A stretch of DNA of 20,588 nt from an uncultured Phascolarctobacterium sp. (GTDB lineage: Bacteria > Bacillota > Negativicutes > Acidaminococcales > Acidaminococcaceae): contig UQWM01000028.1 in NCBI GenBank assembly GCA_900544795.1, positions 1 to 20,588 on the forward strand. The letters run 5' to 3'. Of this stretch, positions 1 through 7,284 are shown one piece after another. Under the pieces are notes generated by a model. That model did not search any database and was not told the DNA's origin. It worked only from the letters and a program-made list of their open reading frames with translations. The first letter of the stretch is position 1. Each line of letters starts with the position of its first letter. The position numbers and the translations under genes are program-made.

Positions 1-55
1 TGCATAAGCTTTTATCGGAGTATTATGGTTTTTGCGAACTTTATTTGACACTATC
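1..55 (+). repeat. Left copy of a 55-bp perfect inverted repeat at the window ends
   Basis: Bases 1-55 are identical to the reverse complement of 20534-20588, and identity stops at base 56. No gene lies inside it. The inner edge begins GATAGTGTCAAATAAAG when read outward from the window. An abrupt loss of identity on both sides fits the end of a mobile element or other dispersed repeat, with the assembled contig extending one assembly word length into it. The repeat carries a TTGACA hexamer at 45-50 pointing into the window. No transposase is present, so the element type is not identified. Confidence 0.9.
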
Positions 56-74
56 CTCTTATGTGAATTATTGT
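45..74 (+). promoter_or_regulatory. Possible promoter for mscS, -35 inside the terminal repeat
   Basis: TTGACA (consensus -35) is at 45-50 inside the terminal repeat, and TATTGT (four of six to TATAAT) is at 69-74 outside it, with an 18-base spacer. It is the best pair I found upstream of the first gene. The weak -10 keeps this tentative. Confidence 0.35.
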
Positions 75-130
75 GTTTTATATACGCAAATGTTACAATA
101 TCTACAACAATCAAACAAAGGAGTAACTAT

Positions 131-1210
131 ATGGACGATATTTTAGTTACACTGACGCCCTGGTTGAAGCCTCTTCTGGTTTTTGCCTTTTTCACACTGG
201 TACGTTATCTGTACCGCACGGTGATCCTGCGCGTCCTGCACCAGTTCAACAACAAATCTTCTTTTGAGTACGGCGAAGACCTGCTCGACGCTTTTGAGCG
301 CCCGGTACATTTTTTTCTATTCATCTTTGCTATCTATGCAGGCCTTAACATTTCGCCGCTCACCTTTATCGCCGATCATCCGTCTGTCGATCAGCTGCTG
401 CGCAGCTTTTTTATTATCTGTTTTATCTGGGGCTTTTATAACCTCAGCGATACTACCCATGGCATCGCCATGCGAGTCCTGCTCAAAGCAGGCATCGAAT
501 TCGATCTGGCATTGTCTAACGTAGTGTCAACCACTCTACGCATCCTGCTGGTCATTCTGGGCTTTGTGATGATAGCCAAAGAGTGGAACTACGATATCAC
601 CGGCTTTATAGCCAGCTTGAGTATCGGCTCGCTGGCAATAGCTTTGGCCGCTAAAGATTCCCTCGCTAACGTGTTCGGCAGTTTGGTCATCATCATCGAT
701 AAACCCTTCATTATCGGCGACTGGATTTCGGCCAACGGTATCGAAGGTACGGTCGAAAAAATAACCTTCCGCAGTACCTGTCTGCGCACCTTTCCGCAGG
801 AGTTGGTCTATATTCCTAACTCACTGCTTTCCAACACGGCCATCACCAATTTCACCAAACGCGAAAAGCGCCGCGTGGATTTTATTTTAGGTCTTACCTA
901 CAGCACTACCTACCAGCAGATGCAGGCCTTTGTTCAGCGCTTGCGTGACTACCTGCTGCATAACGAAGATGTTTTCGACGAAGGCATCCTGGTTACCTTT
1001 CAGGATTTCGGCGGCAGTAGTCTTGATATCCGCGTCGTCTGTTATACTAAAACCAGTACCTCGGCGGAATTTATGAGCGTCCGCCAGCAGATAAATCTTG
1101 ATATTATGAAGATGCTGGATGAAGACGGTCTCGGCTGTGCCTTCCCCAGCACCAGTGTTTATTTTGAAACCCCCATAGTTCAAAAGAACGAAGCAAAGGA
1201 AGGTAATTAA
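131..1210 (+). CDS. MscS-family mechanosensitive ion channel
   Basis: A membrane channel predicted to open under membrane tension and release solutes during hypo-osmotic shock. The 359-aa protein has hydrophobic segments near residues 13-33, 59-78, 88-105 and 130-150. These are followed by the pore-lining helix and start of the beta domain at about 157-200, rich in Gly and Ala (SLAIALAAKDSLANVFGS, then DKPFIIGDWI), the hallmark of the family. The soluble C-terminal vestibule domain follows. It has more membrane segments than E. coli MscS, so it resembles the YbdG/YnaI-type paralogues. The ATG at 131 was chosen because AAAGGAG sits just upstream; the frame is open upstream into the terminal repeat, but without a good ribosome site. 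The antiporter gene starts on the next base after the stop, so the two are co-transcribed. Confidence 0.9.
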   Translation: MDDILVTLTPWLKPLLVFAFFTLVRYLYRTVILRVLHQFNNKSSFEYGEDLLDAFERPVHFFLFIFAIYAGLNISPLTFIADHPSVDQLLRSFFIICFIWGFYNLSDTTHGIAMRVLLKAGIEFDLALSNVVSTTLRILLVILGFVMIAKEWNYDITGFIASLSIGSLAIALAAKDSLANVFGSLVIIIDKPFIIGDWISANGIEGTVEKITFRSTCLRTFPQELVYIPNSLLSNTAITNFTKREKRRVDFILGLTYSTTYQQMQAFVQRLRDYLLHNEDVFDEGILVTFQDFGGSSLDIRVVCYTKTSTSAEFMSVRQQINLDIMKMLDEDGLGCAFPSTSVYFETPIVQKNEAKEGN

Positions 1211-2416
1211 ATGTCCTATAAATTCCTGCTGGATATCGCGCTGATTCTGTTCACTACCAAGTTGTTGGGCATGCTGGCAAAAAAACTGGGCCTACCTCAG
1301 GTAGTTGGCGCCCTTATTGCCGGCCTCTTCATCGGGCCTACTATTTTAGACTGGCTGCACGGCACAGATTTTATCACTAAGGTAGCCGAAATGGGCGTTA
1401 TCGTCATTATGTTTGCCGCCGGGATGGAGACAGATCTGCACAATTTGAAAAAATCGGGCAAGCCCGGTTTGATCATTGCCATTTTAGGTGTGCTCGTGCC
1501 GCTGTTTTTAGGCGCTGGTGTGGCCTGGTTCTTTAACCGTGGCGAATTTGCCACAGGCGGCAATATCATGCTGCAAAACTTTTTTATCGGCGTTATACTA
1601 ACGGCTACCTCTGTCAGCATCACCGTACAAACCCTTAAGGAATTAGGACATCTTAACTCTAATGTAGGCAATTCTATTTTGGCTGCGGCTCTTATTGACG
1701 ATATCCTCGGCCTGATCGCTCTGACCATCATCACCAGCCTGGGCGGCGCTGAAGTGAGCCTGCTGTGGATCTTTGCCAAGATCATCGGTTTCTTTGTTTT
1801 TGCCGTAGTATTCGGCTTTGCGGCTCACAAGTTCCTGGTCTGGTACGAGGGTTACGTTACCGAAGAACACGACGACCATTACCTGTTTCCGGTACTGGCC
1901 TTGACCCTTTGTTTTAGTATGTCTTATATCGCCGAGCATTATTTCGGCGTTGCCGACATCATCGGCGCTTTTATTGCGGGGCTGGTTATAGGCAGCACTC
2001 CGAAAATGGAATCCATCAACGAAACTATCGCCCCGATTTCTGCAGTTTTGCTGACGCCGATCTTCTTTGCCAACATCGGCATCAAAGTAACGATACCGTC
2101 CATGAACGCACATATGCTGCTGCTTGCAGTATCCATCGTAGCTGTGGCTTTGCTTTCCAAGTTTATCGGCTGCGGACTGGGCGCCAAGCTTTGCAATTAT
2201 AACAATAAATAGGCTATCCAGATCGGCTGCGGTATGATTTGCCGCGGCGAGGTAGCACTGATTGTCGCTAACAAGGGTATCGCTATGAACCTGATGCCAC
2301 CAGCCTTTTTCGCACCGATCATCATTATGGTCATCTGTGCCGCTATCTTCACACCAATTTTGCTGAAGCTGGTATTTAAAGACGAAGCACCCACAGAAGT
2401 ACCATCCGAAGCATAA
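1211..2416 (+). pseudogene. CPA2-type cation:proton antiporter (Kef/NapA-like), interrupted by in-frame TAG
   Basis: Reads as a Na+/H+ or K+/H+ exchanger of the inner membrane. Residues 1-333 carry many hydrophobic helices, the N-terminal PQVVGALIAGLFIGP motif and the paired acidic residues D163-D164 (ALIDDILG) that bind cations in this superfamily. Codon 334 is TAG (2210-2212). The same frame then runs open for 67 more codons with typical family sequence, including RGEVALIV and a last membrane helix, to TAA at 2416. Uninterrupted, the protein would be about 400 aa, normal for the family. The truncated 333-aa product would lack the conserved Arg-Gly-Glu segment and is probably inactive. CAG or GAG to TAG is a one-base change. 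The gene starts right after mscS with AGGAAGG at 1197-1203. An ATG at 2234 could restart translation but has no clear ribosome site. Confidence 0.85.
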
Positions 2417-2430
2417 TCTCTTAAAACAAA

Positions 2431-2459
2431 AAGAACTCCTTTGCAGGAGTTCTTTTTTA
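2431..2459 (+). terminator. Intrinsic terminator after the antiporter gene, probably bidirectional
   Basis: AAGAACTCCT (2431-2440) pairs perfectly with AGGAGTTCTT (2445-2454) around a four-base loop, followed by a T run to 2459. A-rich sequence on the left gives U residues on the other strand, so it can also stop adenine deaminase transcripts converging from the right. Confidence 0.9.
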
Positions 2460-2466
2460 TTGCCGC

Positions 2467-4200
2467 CTATTCCCATAAATCTACCAGCACAAATTTATCA
2501 ACATCTACCAAACCCTTATCACTAAGCCGCAGGCTGGGTATGACCGGCAGAGCTAAAAACGACAAGCAGTTAAAAGCGTTCACATTCTCGGGCACACCCA
2601 GCTCGGATGCCCAAAAATTTAACTGTTGTAGTTTATGCTGCACAAATTCGGTGTTCTGATCGCTCATCAGCCCGGCTAAAGGCAACGGCAGCAGCGCTTT
2701 TACCTCGCCGTCCACAACCACTGCCAAACCGCCGCCGACCTGCTGTAAGGCCACGGCTGCGGTCAACATATCTTCATCATTAACACCGGCCACGATCAGG
2801 TTGTGTGAGTCGTGCGCTACGGTAGAGGCCAGCGCTCCCCGTTTAAGTCCGAAGCCCTGCACCAATCCGACCCCAACATTGCCGTTGACGCCATGTCGTT
2901 CCCACACAGCCAGCTTCACAATATCCCGCTCTGTATCACTGACGACCAGCCCGTTTTGGATCAGCGGCTCGCGAAATCGCAGCTCCGTTAAAATCTGTTC
3001 CGGCACGATGCGAATGACTCGCGCCCGTCTGCCTGCCTGCGCAGGTAGCTGTAGCTGCTGGGCTCGCACGTCCTCCAGACGCATAGTATTGACCGGAGCA
3101 GCTATCAGCGGCGGTGACTGCCACAGCAGTTTTTGCTTGCTTACTACTACGGTGCCGTCTTTTATTACCAGCTGGGGCTGGAAATTGACCAGATTGTTAA
3201 AAACATTGATATCGGCCCGGTACCCCGGCGCTAAAGCACCTCTGTCATACAGGCGGAACCGTTCCGCCGTGTTCAGCGTCGCCATTTGCAACAGCTGTTC
3301 TACCGCATAGCCGTGAGCTACGCCGATCTCTACCAGATAGTTGATACTGCCTTCGCTCACCAGCTCGTCCAGGTGCCTGTCGTCTGTAGACAAACAGCAG
3401 CGGCGGCTGTTTAGCGGCGTTACCGCTGGCAACAGGTCTAAAAGGTTATGTGCTCCTGAGGCCTCACGTAGCAGCAAATAAGCGCCTCGACGCAGCTTTT
3501 CTTCCGCCTCTTCAGCAGTAGTCGCTTCGTGATCAGAACTAATGCCAGCCGCTAAATAGGCGCTGAGCGCCTGTCCGCTCACACCAGGAGCATGTCCGTC
3601 ACAAAGGCCACCGTCTACCAAAAACAGTTTGTCCAGTACCTCCGGCGCCCCGTGGATAGCACCGGGATAATTCATCATTTCGCCTAAGCCCAGTACCCGT
3701 TCATGTGCCAGTAACGGCGCCAAAGCGTCGGCCGCCAACATGGCGCCGCTGGTTTCCATCACTGTCGCCGGAACGCAGGAAGGCAGCATAAAAAATACAT
3801 CTAAAGGCATAGTTTCCGTTTCCGCGAGCATCAACTCGATGCCTTCCGTTCCCAACACGTTAGCGATCTCGTGCGGATCGGCAAAAATAGTCGTTACCCC
3901 GTTCAAAAGCAGTATTTTAGCCAGCTCTCGGGGTGCCACCATCGTGCTTTCGATATGCAGATGTGCGTCCATCAGGCCCGGCGTCACATATTTACCAGTT
4001 ACGTCCAGTTCTTTTTTACCCTTGTAGCTGCCGATACCGGCAATAGTATCACCTATTATGGCCACGTCTCCGACTTCCCATTCACCTGTAAAACCATTAA
4101 AAACAAAACCGCCTTTTAAAACCAGGTCGGCCGGTTCATCACCTCTGGCAGCAGCCAGCAGCGCAGTACGTTCTATTTTTACTCTTTGCATCGTCATCAC
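2467..4200 (-). CDS. ade: Adenine deaminase
   Basis: Hydrolyses adenine to hypoxanthine and ammonia in purine salvage, in the cytoplasm, with a binuclear metal centre. The 577-aa length is normal for the family. Motifs in order: PGLMDAHLHIES with metal ligands H80 and H82; ADPHEIANVLG near 108-117; LPSCVPA near 139; GLGEMMNYPG with E174; DGHAPG with H203; SSDHE with H224; and STDDR with D273-D274. All are typical of Ade (COG1001) and no key residue is missing. The start is ATG at 4200, although in-frame ATGs at 4197 and 4191 are possible and the ribosome site is weak (GAGCGG, with AAAGGG further up). It is a single-gene unit between terminators. I found no purine riboswitch in the 81 bases upstream. 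Confidence 0.95.
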   Translation of the reverse strand: MMTMQRVKIERTALLAAARGDEPADLVLKGGFVFNGFTGEWEVGDVAIIGDTIAGIGSYKGKKELDVTGKYVTPGLMDAHLHIESTMVAPRELAKILLLNGVTTIFADPHEIANVLGTEGIELMLAETETMPLDVFFMLPSCVPATVMETSGAMLAADALAPLLAHERVLGLGEMMNYPGAIHGAPEVLDKLFLVDGGLCDGHAPGVSGQALSAYLAAGISSDHEATTAEEAEEKLRRGAYLLLREASGAHNLLDLLPAVTPLNSRRCCLSTDDRHLDELVSEGSINYLVEIGVAHGYAVEQLLQMATLNTAERFRLYDRGALAPGYRADINVFNNLVNFQPQLVIKDGTVVVSKQKLLWQSPPLIAAPVNTMRLEDVRAQQLQLPAQAGRRARVIRIVPEQILTELRFREPLIQNGLVVSDTERDIVKLAVWERHGVNGNVGVGLVQGFGLKRGALASTVAHDSHNLIVAGVNDEDMLTAAVALQQVGGGLAVVVDGEVKALLPLPLAGLMSDQNTEFVQHKLQQLNFWASELGVPENVNAFNCLSFLALPVIPSLRLSDKGLVDVDKFVLVDLWE

Positions 4201-4281
4201 CGCTCACGCCCTTTACGTTAAAATATCTTACTTTTATTTTGGGCGATATTCACTTAAAAGGCAAGCTTTATTTAAGCAGAA

Positions 4282-4319
4282 AACAGTCAGGTTATGGTTC
4301 TAGCCATAGCCTGACTGTT
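4282..4319 (-). terminator. Intrinsic terminator after the ChW-repeat gene
   Basis: Sixteen-base stem, 4282-4297 with 4304-4319, containing one G-U pair and a six-base loop. Read on the minus strand it is followed by TTTTCTGCTT. It lies 19 bases past the ChW gene stop and separates that gene from ade. The remaining 81 bases to the ade start must hold the ade promoter, but I see no convincing -35/-10 pair. Confidence 0.85.
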
Positions 4320-4337
4320 GATCATCAGCTTACCATT

Positions 4338-4823
4338 TTACTCCACATAGATCTCGATGGCTTCTATTTGGCGGCTTTCGCCGGTTGTGCCTGCGACCTG
4401 GCCATTGCTGCACCAGCCCGACCAGCCCTTGCCCTGCATAAAGACACGATAATACACTCCATAGCCTTCACAGCCAGTCAGCTTGATCTTAACCGCTTCG
4501 GCGCGGAGTGATTCCCCGGCTGTGCCACCAACAGCATTGTCTGCCACTTCTGGCAGCCAGCCCTTATCGGCTACATGAACGCTGTACTTGACGCTGGCGC
4601 CCTGCGGTGCGTTCTGCAGTTTGATCCGCACTGCTTCCAAACGCTTACCTGCACCTGGCTCACCTGCCGTAGCTCCGTCAGCTGCCTCGGGTAGCCAACC
4701 AAAATCCTGCAGATGCGCCTGATAAACGATCTGCATCGGCGACTGGGACTTTCCCAACTGTTCTTTTAATAATCCTTTTGCCTGATCAATGTTTTGTTCC
4801 CCATTTTTTGCAAACATTTTCAT
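4338..4823 (-). CDS. Small protein with three ChW repeats, no evident signal peptide
   Basis: The 161-aa protein is mostly three tandem copies of the clostridial hydrophobic-W (ChW) repeat, at about residues 31-69, 78-115 and 122-159. Each copy has an aromatic-rich strand (IVYQAHLQDFGW, VKYSVHVADKGW, VYYRVFMQGKGW), a Gly-Trp core, a Gly/Thr-rich turn ending GE, and a closing EAVRIKL-like strand. The first 30 residues are charged (MKMFAKNGEQNIDQAKG) with no hydrophobic stretch, which is odd because ChW proteins are usually secreted. The ATG at 4823 was chosen since ATAAAGGAG lies nine bases upstream; a TTG at 4832 abuts that site and is unlikely. It is flanked by terminators and appears to be its own unit. 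Molecular function is unknown; carbohydrate or protein binding at the surface is the usual suggestion for the repeat. Confidence 0.85.
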   Translation of the reverse strand: MKMFAKNGEQNIDQAKGLLKEQLGKSQSPMQIVYQAHLQDFGWLPEAADGATAGEPGAGKRLEAVRIKLQNAPQGASVKYSVHVADKGWLPEVADNAVGGTAGESLRAEAVKIKLTGCEGYGVYYRVFMQGKGWSGWCSNGQVAGTTGESRQIEAIEIYVE

Positions 4824-4899
4824 TTTAACCAACTCCTTTATTTTGAGGTTGTTTCAATTATAACCGCAGCTGCTTCCACAATGGTGGCAAATAAAAAAT

Positions 4900-4931
4900 A
4901 ACAGGCGCTGCCATTTGTGGCAGTGCCTGTT
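4900..4931 (-). terminator. Intrinsic terminator after adiA
   Basis: A 14-base stem, 4900-4913 with 4918-4931 (AACAGGCGCTGCCA / TGGCAGTGCCTGTT), has one G-T pair and a four-base loop. On the minus strand it is followed by ATTTTTTATTT. It lies about 40 bases beyond the adiA stop. Confidence 0.9.
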
Positions 4932-4971
4932 ACTAAGGGGAAAGGGTATCTATATGAACGGTAGCTGACCG

Positions 4972-7257
4972 TTATTTTTTCAAAACAGTAACGTAATATT
5001 TACCGTTTTCTACTTCGACACCGTGGGAATCATGTTCAAAAGCAGGGAACTTTCTATCGAAGCCTTCCAATGCTTTCAGGTAGCCAAGAGCCGGGCCGTC
5101 AGCCGGGCCTGCATTTTCACCAGGCATGATAAGCGGGATTCCGGGCGGATAAGGAACGATGCCTGTCGCTAAGGTACGTTCGGCAACGCTGTCAAGGTCT
5201 ACTTTTTCTACATTATCCAATACCAGCTGTTCATAAGCGGCAGCAGGGCTCATATCAGGATGCGGCAGAACTGCGAAACCTTCGGACATAAATTCGGTGG
5301 TTTTCAGTTCTTTCATTGCGGTAAACATTTCCTGGCACAGATCGCGCAGGCCCATACCGGCGTAACGCTGCGGTGCGGCTTTCAAAACGTCGGGCAGCAC
5401 TTCTTCCAGAGAGGTGTTGTTGTCGTAGTCTTCTTTAAATCTGAGCAGGGTATCGATCAATGTGCCCCATTTACCTTTGGTAATACCGATGGAGAACAAC
5501 ATCAAAACAGTGAAGTCAGTTGTTTTTTCAGGGATGATGCCGTTAGCAGTCAGGTAAGCAGAGAGTATGAAAGCAGGAACGCCCATTTCGCCTAAGCCGT
5601 CAGGACCGATGCCCGGGGTGGTGATAGATACTTTGATCGGGTCTAACATGCAGTATCCGTCTTCGATATCACCAAAGCCGTGCCATACTTCGTTAGGATG
5701 GAGTACCCAGCATTCCGGTTCTGTTGCCAGATATTCGGGGTTAGCCAAACGGAAGGCGATTTTTTTGCCTTGAGCGTCTTTAACAAAATCAGGCTGCCAG
5801 CAGTTAAAGAACCATTCGCCCTGGTCGGCAAAGTCTGCGTTCAATTTTGCCATCAGTTGACGGAAGGCAACTGCTTCATGGATAGATTCGTCAGTCAGTG
5901 CTTTACCACCTTTGCCGTCCATCATTGCTGCGGAGATATCGTTGGAAGCAATGATCGGATAGTTCGGGGAAGTAGATGCCTGCATCATAAAGGATTCGTT
6001 GAAGCGGCTGTGGTCGACATTCTTTTTGCCTTCACGGATATGGATGAAGGAGGCTTGAGAAAGTGCGGCCAGAAGTTTATGGGTGGATTGAGTTGCAAAA
6101 ACCGTCATGTCAGTTGCTTTGTGGTCGGCTGGATCACCGAACATGGCAAAGCGGTCTTTGTAGATTGGATTAAAGCGTGCATAGCCATACCATGCTTCGT
6201 CGAAATGCATACGGTCAACGCTTTGGCCAAGCAGTTCTTCGACACGGCGGGCATTGTAACACAAGCCATCATAGGTGGAGTTGGTAACGATTGCGTGTAC
6301 CGGAGCAGCATCTATATCTTTAGTAATCAAGGAGTTAGCGGCAATAGTTTTTTTGATCGCTTCGGCTTCCATCGCTTGCGGAGGGATAGGGCCGATAATG
6401 CCGTAGTAGTTACGCAGCGGCATCATGTAGTTCGGGATAGCGCCGCTCATAGTCATAGCCTGTTCGATAGATTTGTGGCAATTACGATCGCACAACGCAA
6501 CTTGGTTATGGGTTACACAAGCCATAAAAATTACTCTGTTAGAGGTAGAGGAGCCGTTGGTTACATGGTAGGTACGGTGAGCGCCAAAAACCTTAGCGGC
6601 ATATTTTTCACTGGCGCCGATAGGGCCGGAGTGGTCAAGCAGGGAACCAAGTTCGCCAACGGAGATAGACAAATCGCTACGGAACAGGTTTTCGCCGAAG
6701 AATTCAAAATAAGCGCGGCCTGCCGGGGCTTTCATAAAGGCTGTACCACCGGTATGCCCCGGAGTATGCCAGGAATATTCGTGTACCTTCGAAAATTTGG
6801 CCAGAGCTTTGAACATTGGCGGCAGAAGGTTTTTGAGGTAGGTCTCGATAGCTGCTTCGATACGGCCGGCAATAAAGTTGGCGGTATCTTCATACAGCCA
6901 GATGAAGTCGCTGGTCTCTTTTAATACTTCAAGAGGGATATCAGCAACATCGGCACGGTCGGCGAACAGGAATACCGGCACGTTTTCAGCACGGCTGCGC
7001 AGTTTGTTCAAAACCTCTTTAGCAGCTTTGTGAGTACTGTCTTCTGCCAGATCCCAATCCAGCAAAATTGCCTGGATCATTGGGTCGGCAACGATCATCA
7101 TTTCGGCATCAAATGCCGTGGTAGCTGTAAGAACTTCGATGTCGCGTTCATTCAAAACACTGCTCAGCTTTTCGAGTGCGCTTTCATCCAAGGTGTTATG
7201 ATCGCAAAGATCATGCACCAGCAAAATTCTTTTGCCTTTTGTTTTGGAAATAATCAT
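4972..7257 (-). CDS. adiA: Biodegradative arginine decarboxylase, AdiA-type
   Basis: PLP enzyme that converts arginine to agmatine and CO2, consuming a proton; it belongs to the large inducible Orn/Lys/Arg decarboxylases that form decamers. The 761-aa protein has an N-terminal receiver-like wing domain (about 1-140), then the aminotransferase-fold core with HTPGHTGG near 164, HVTNGSSTSNR near 231, FDEAWYGYARF near 352, and STHKLLAALSQAS with K394 as the predicted PLP lysine. The C-terminal domain carries WHGF, YPPGIP and FEHDSHG. The DEAWYGYARFNPIY stretch matches arginine (AdiA) rather than lysine (LdcI/CadA) enzymes as I recall them. ATG at 7257 is preferred: TAAGGAG sits at the right distance, whereas GTG at 7266 overlaps that site. 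It follows adiC by 27 bases in one operon. Confidence 0.93.
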   Translation of the reverse strand: MIISKTKGKRILLVHDLCDHNTLDESALEKLSSVLNERDIEVLTATTAFDAEMMIVADPMIQAILLDWDLAEDSTHKAAKEVLNKLRSRAENVPVFLFADRADVADIPLEVLKETSDFIWLYEDTANFIAGRIEAAIETYLKNLLPPMFKALAKFSKVHEYSWHTPGHTGGTAFMKAPAGRAYFEFFGENLFRSDLSISVGELGSLLDHSGPIGASEKYAAKVFGAHRTYHVTNGSSTSNRVIFMACVTHNQVALCDRNCHKSIEQAMTMSGAIPNYMMPLRNYYGIIGPIPPQAMEAEAIKKTIAANSLITKDIDAAPVHAIVTNSTYDGLCYNARRVEELLGQSVDRMHFDEAWYGYARFNPIYKDRFAMFGDPADHKATDMTVFATQSTHKLLAALSQASFIHIREGKKNVDHSRFNESFMMQASTSPNYPIIASNDISAAMMDGKGGKALTDESIHEAVAFRQLMAKLNADFADQGEWFFNCWQPDFVKDAQGKKIAFRLANPEYLATEPECWVLHPNEVWHGFGDIEDGYCMLDPIKVSITTPGIGPDGLGEMGVPAFILSAYLTANGIIPEKTTDFTVLMLFSIGITKGKWGTLIDTLLRFKEDYDNNTSLEEVLPDVLKAAPQRYAGMGLRDLCQEMFTAMKELKTTEFMSEGFAVLPHPDMSPAAAYEQLVLDNVEKVDLDSVAERTLATGIVPYPPGIPLIMPGENAGPADGPALGYLKALEGFDRKFPAFEHDSHGVEVENGKYYVTVLKK

Positions 7258-7284
7258 TTTTTTCACTCCTTAATTTAGAATTTA

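Noticed and set aside
2210..2212. Pyrrolysine or general TAG recoding
   Set aside because: TAG ends ade, the response regulator and the ppx-like gene at expected family ends, so general reassignment is not supported; a local mutation is simpler.
1643..2476. 277-codon open frame on the minus strand opposite the antiporter
   Set aside because: Antisense to a clear family protein, crosses its terminator, and its composition (rich in Cys, His, Gln, Asp) looks like a frame shadow.
4201..4281. Purine riboswitch upstream of adenine deaminase
   Set aside because: The segment is only 81 bases, AT-rich and lacks the conserved purine aptamer loops.
5680..6924. 414-codon open frame on the plus strand opposite adiA
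   Set aside because: Lies wholly antisense to the decarboxylase core; no ribosome site or recognisable domain. It results from the codon bias of adiA.
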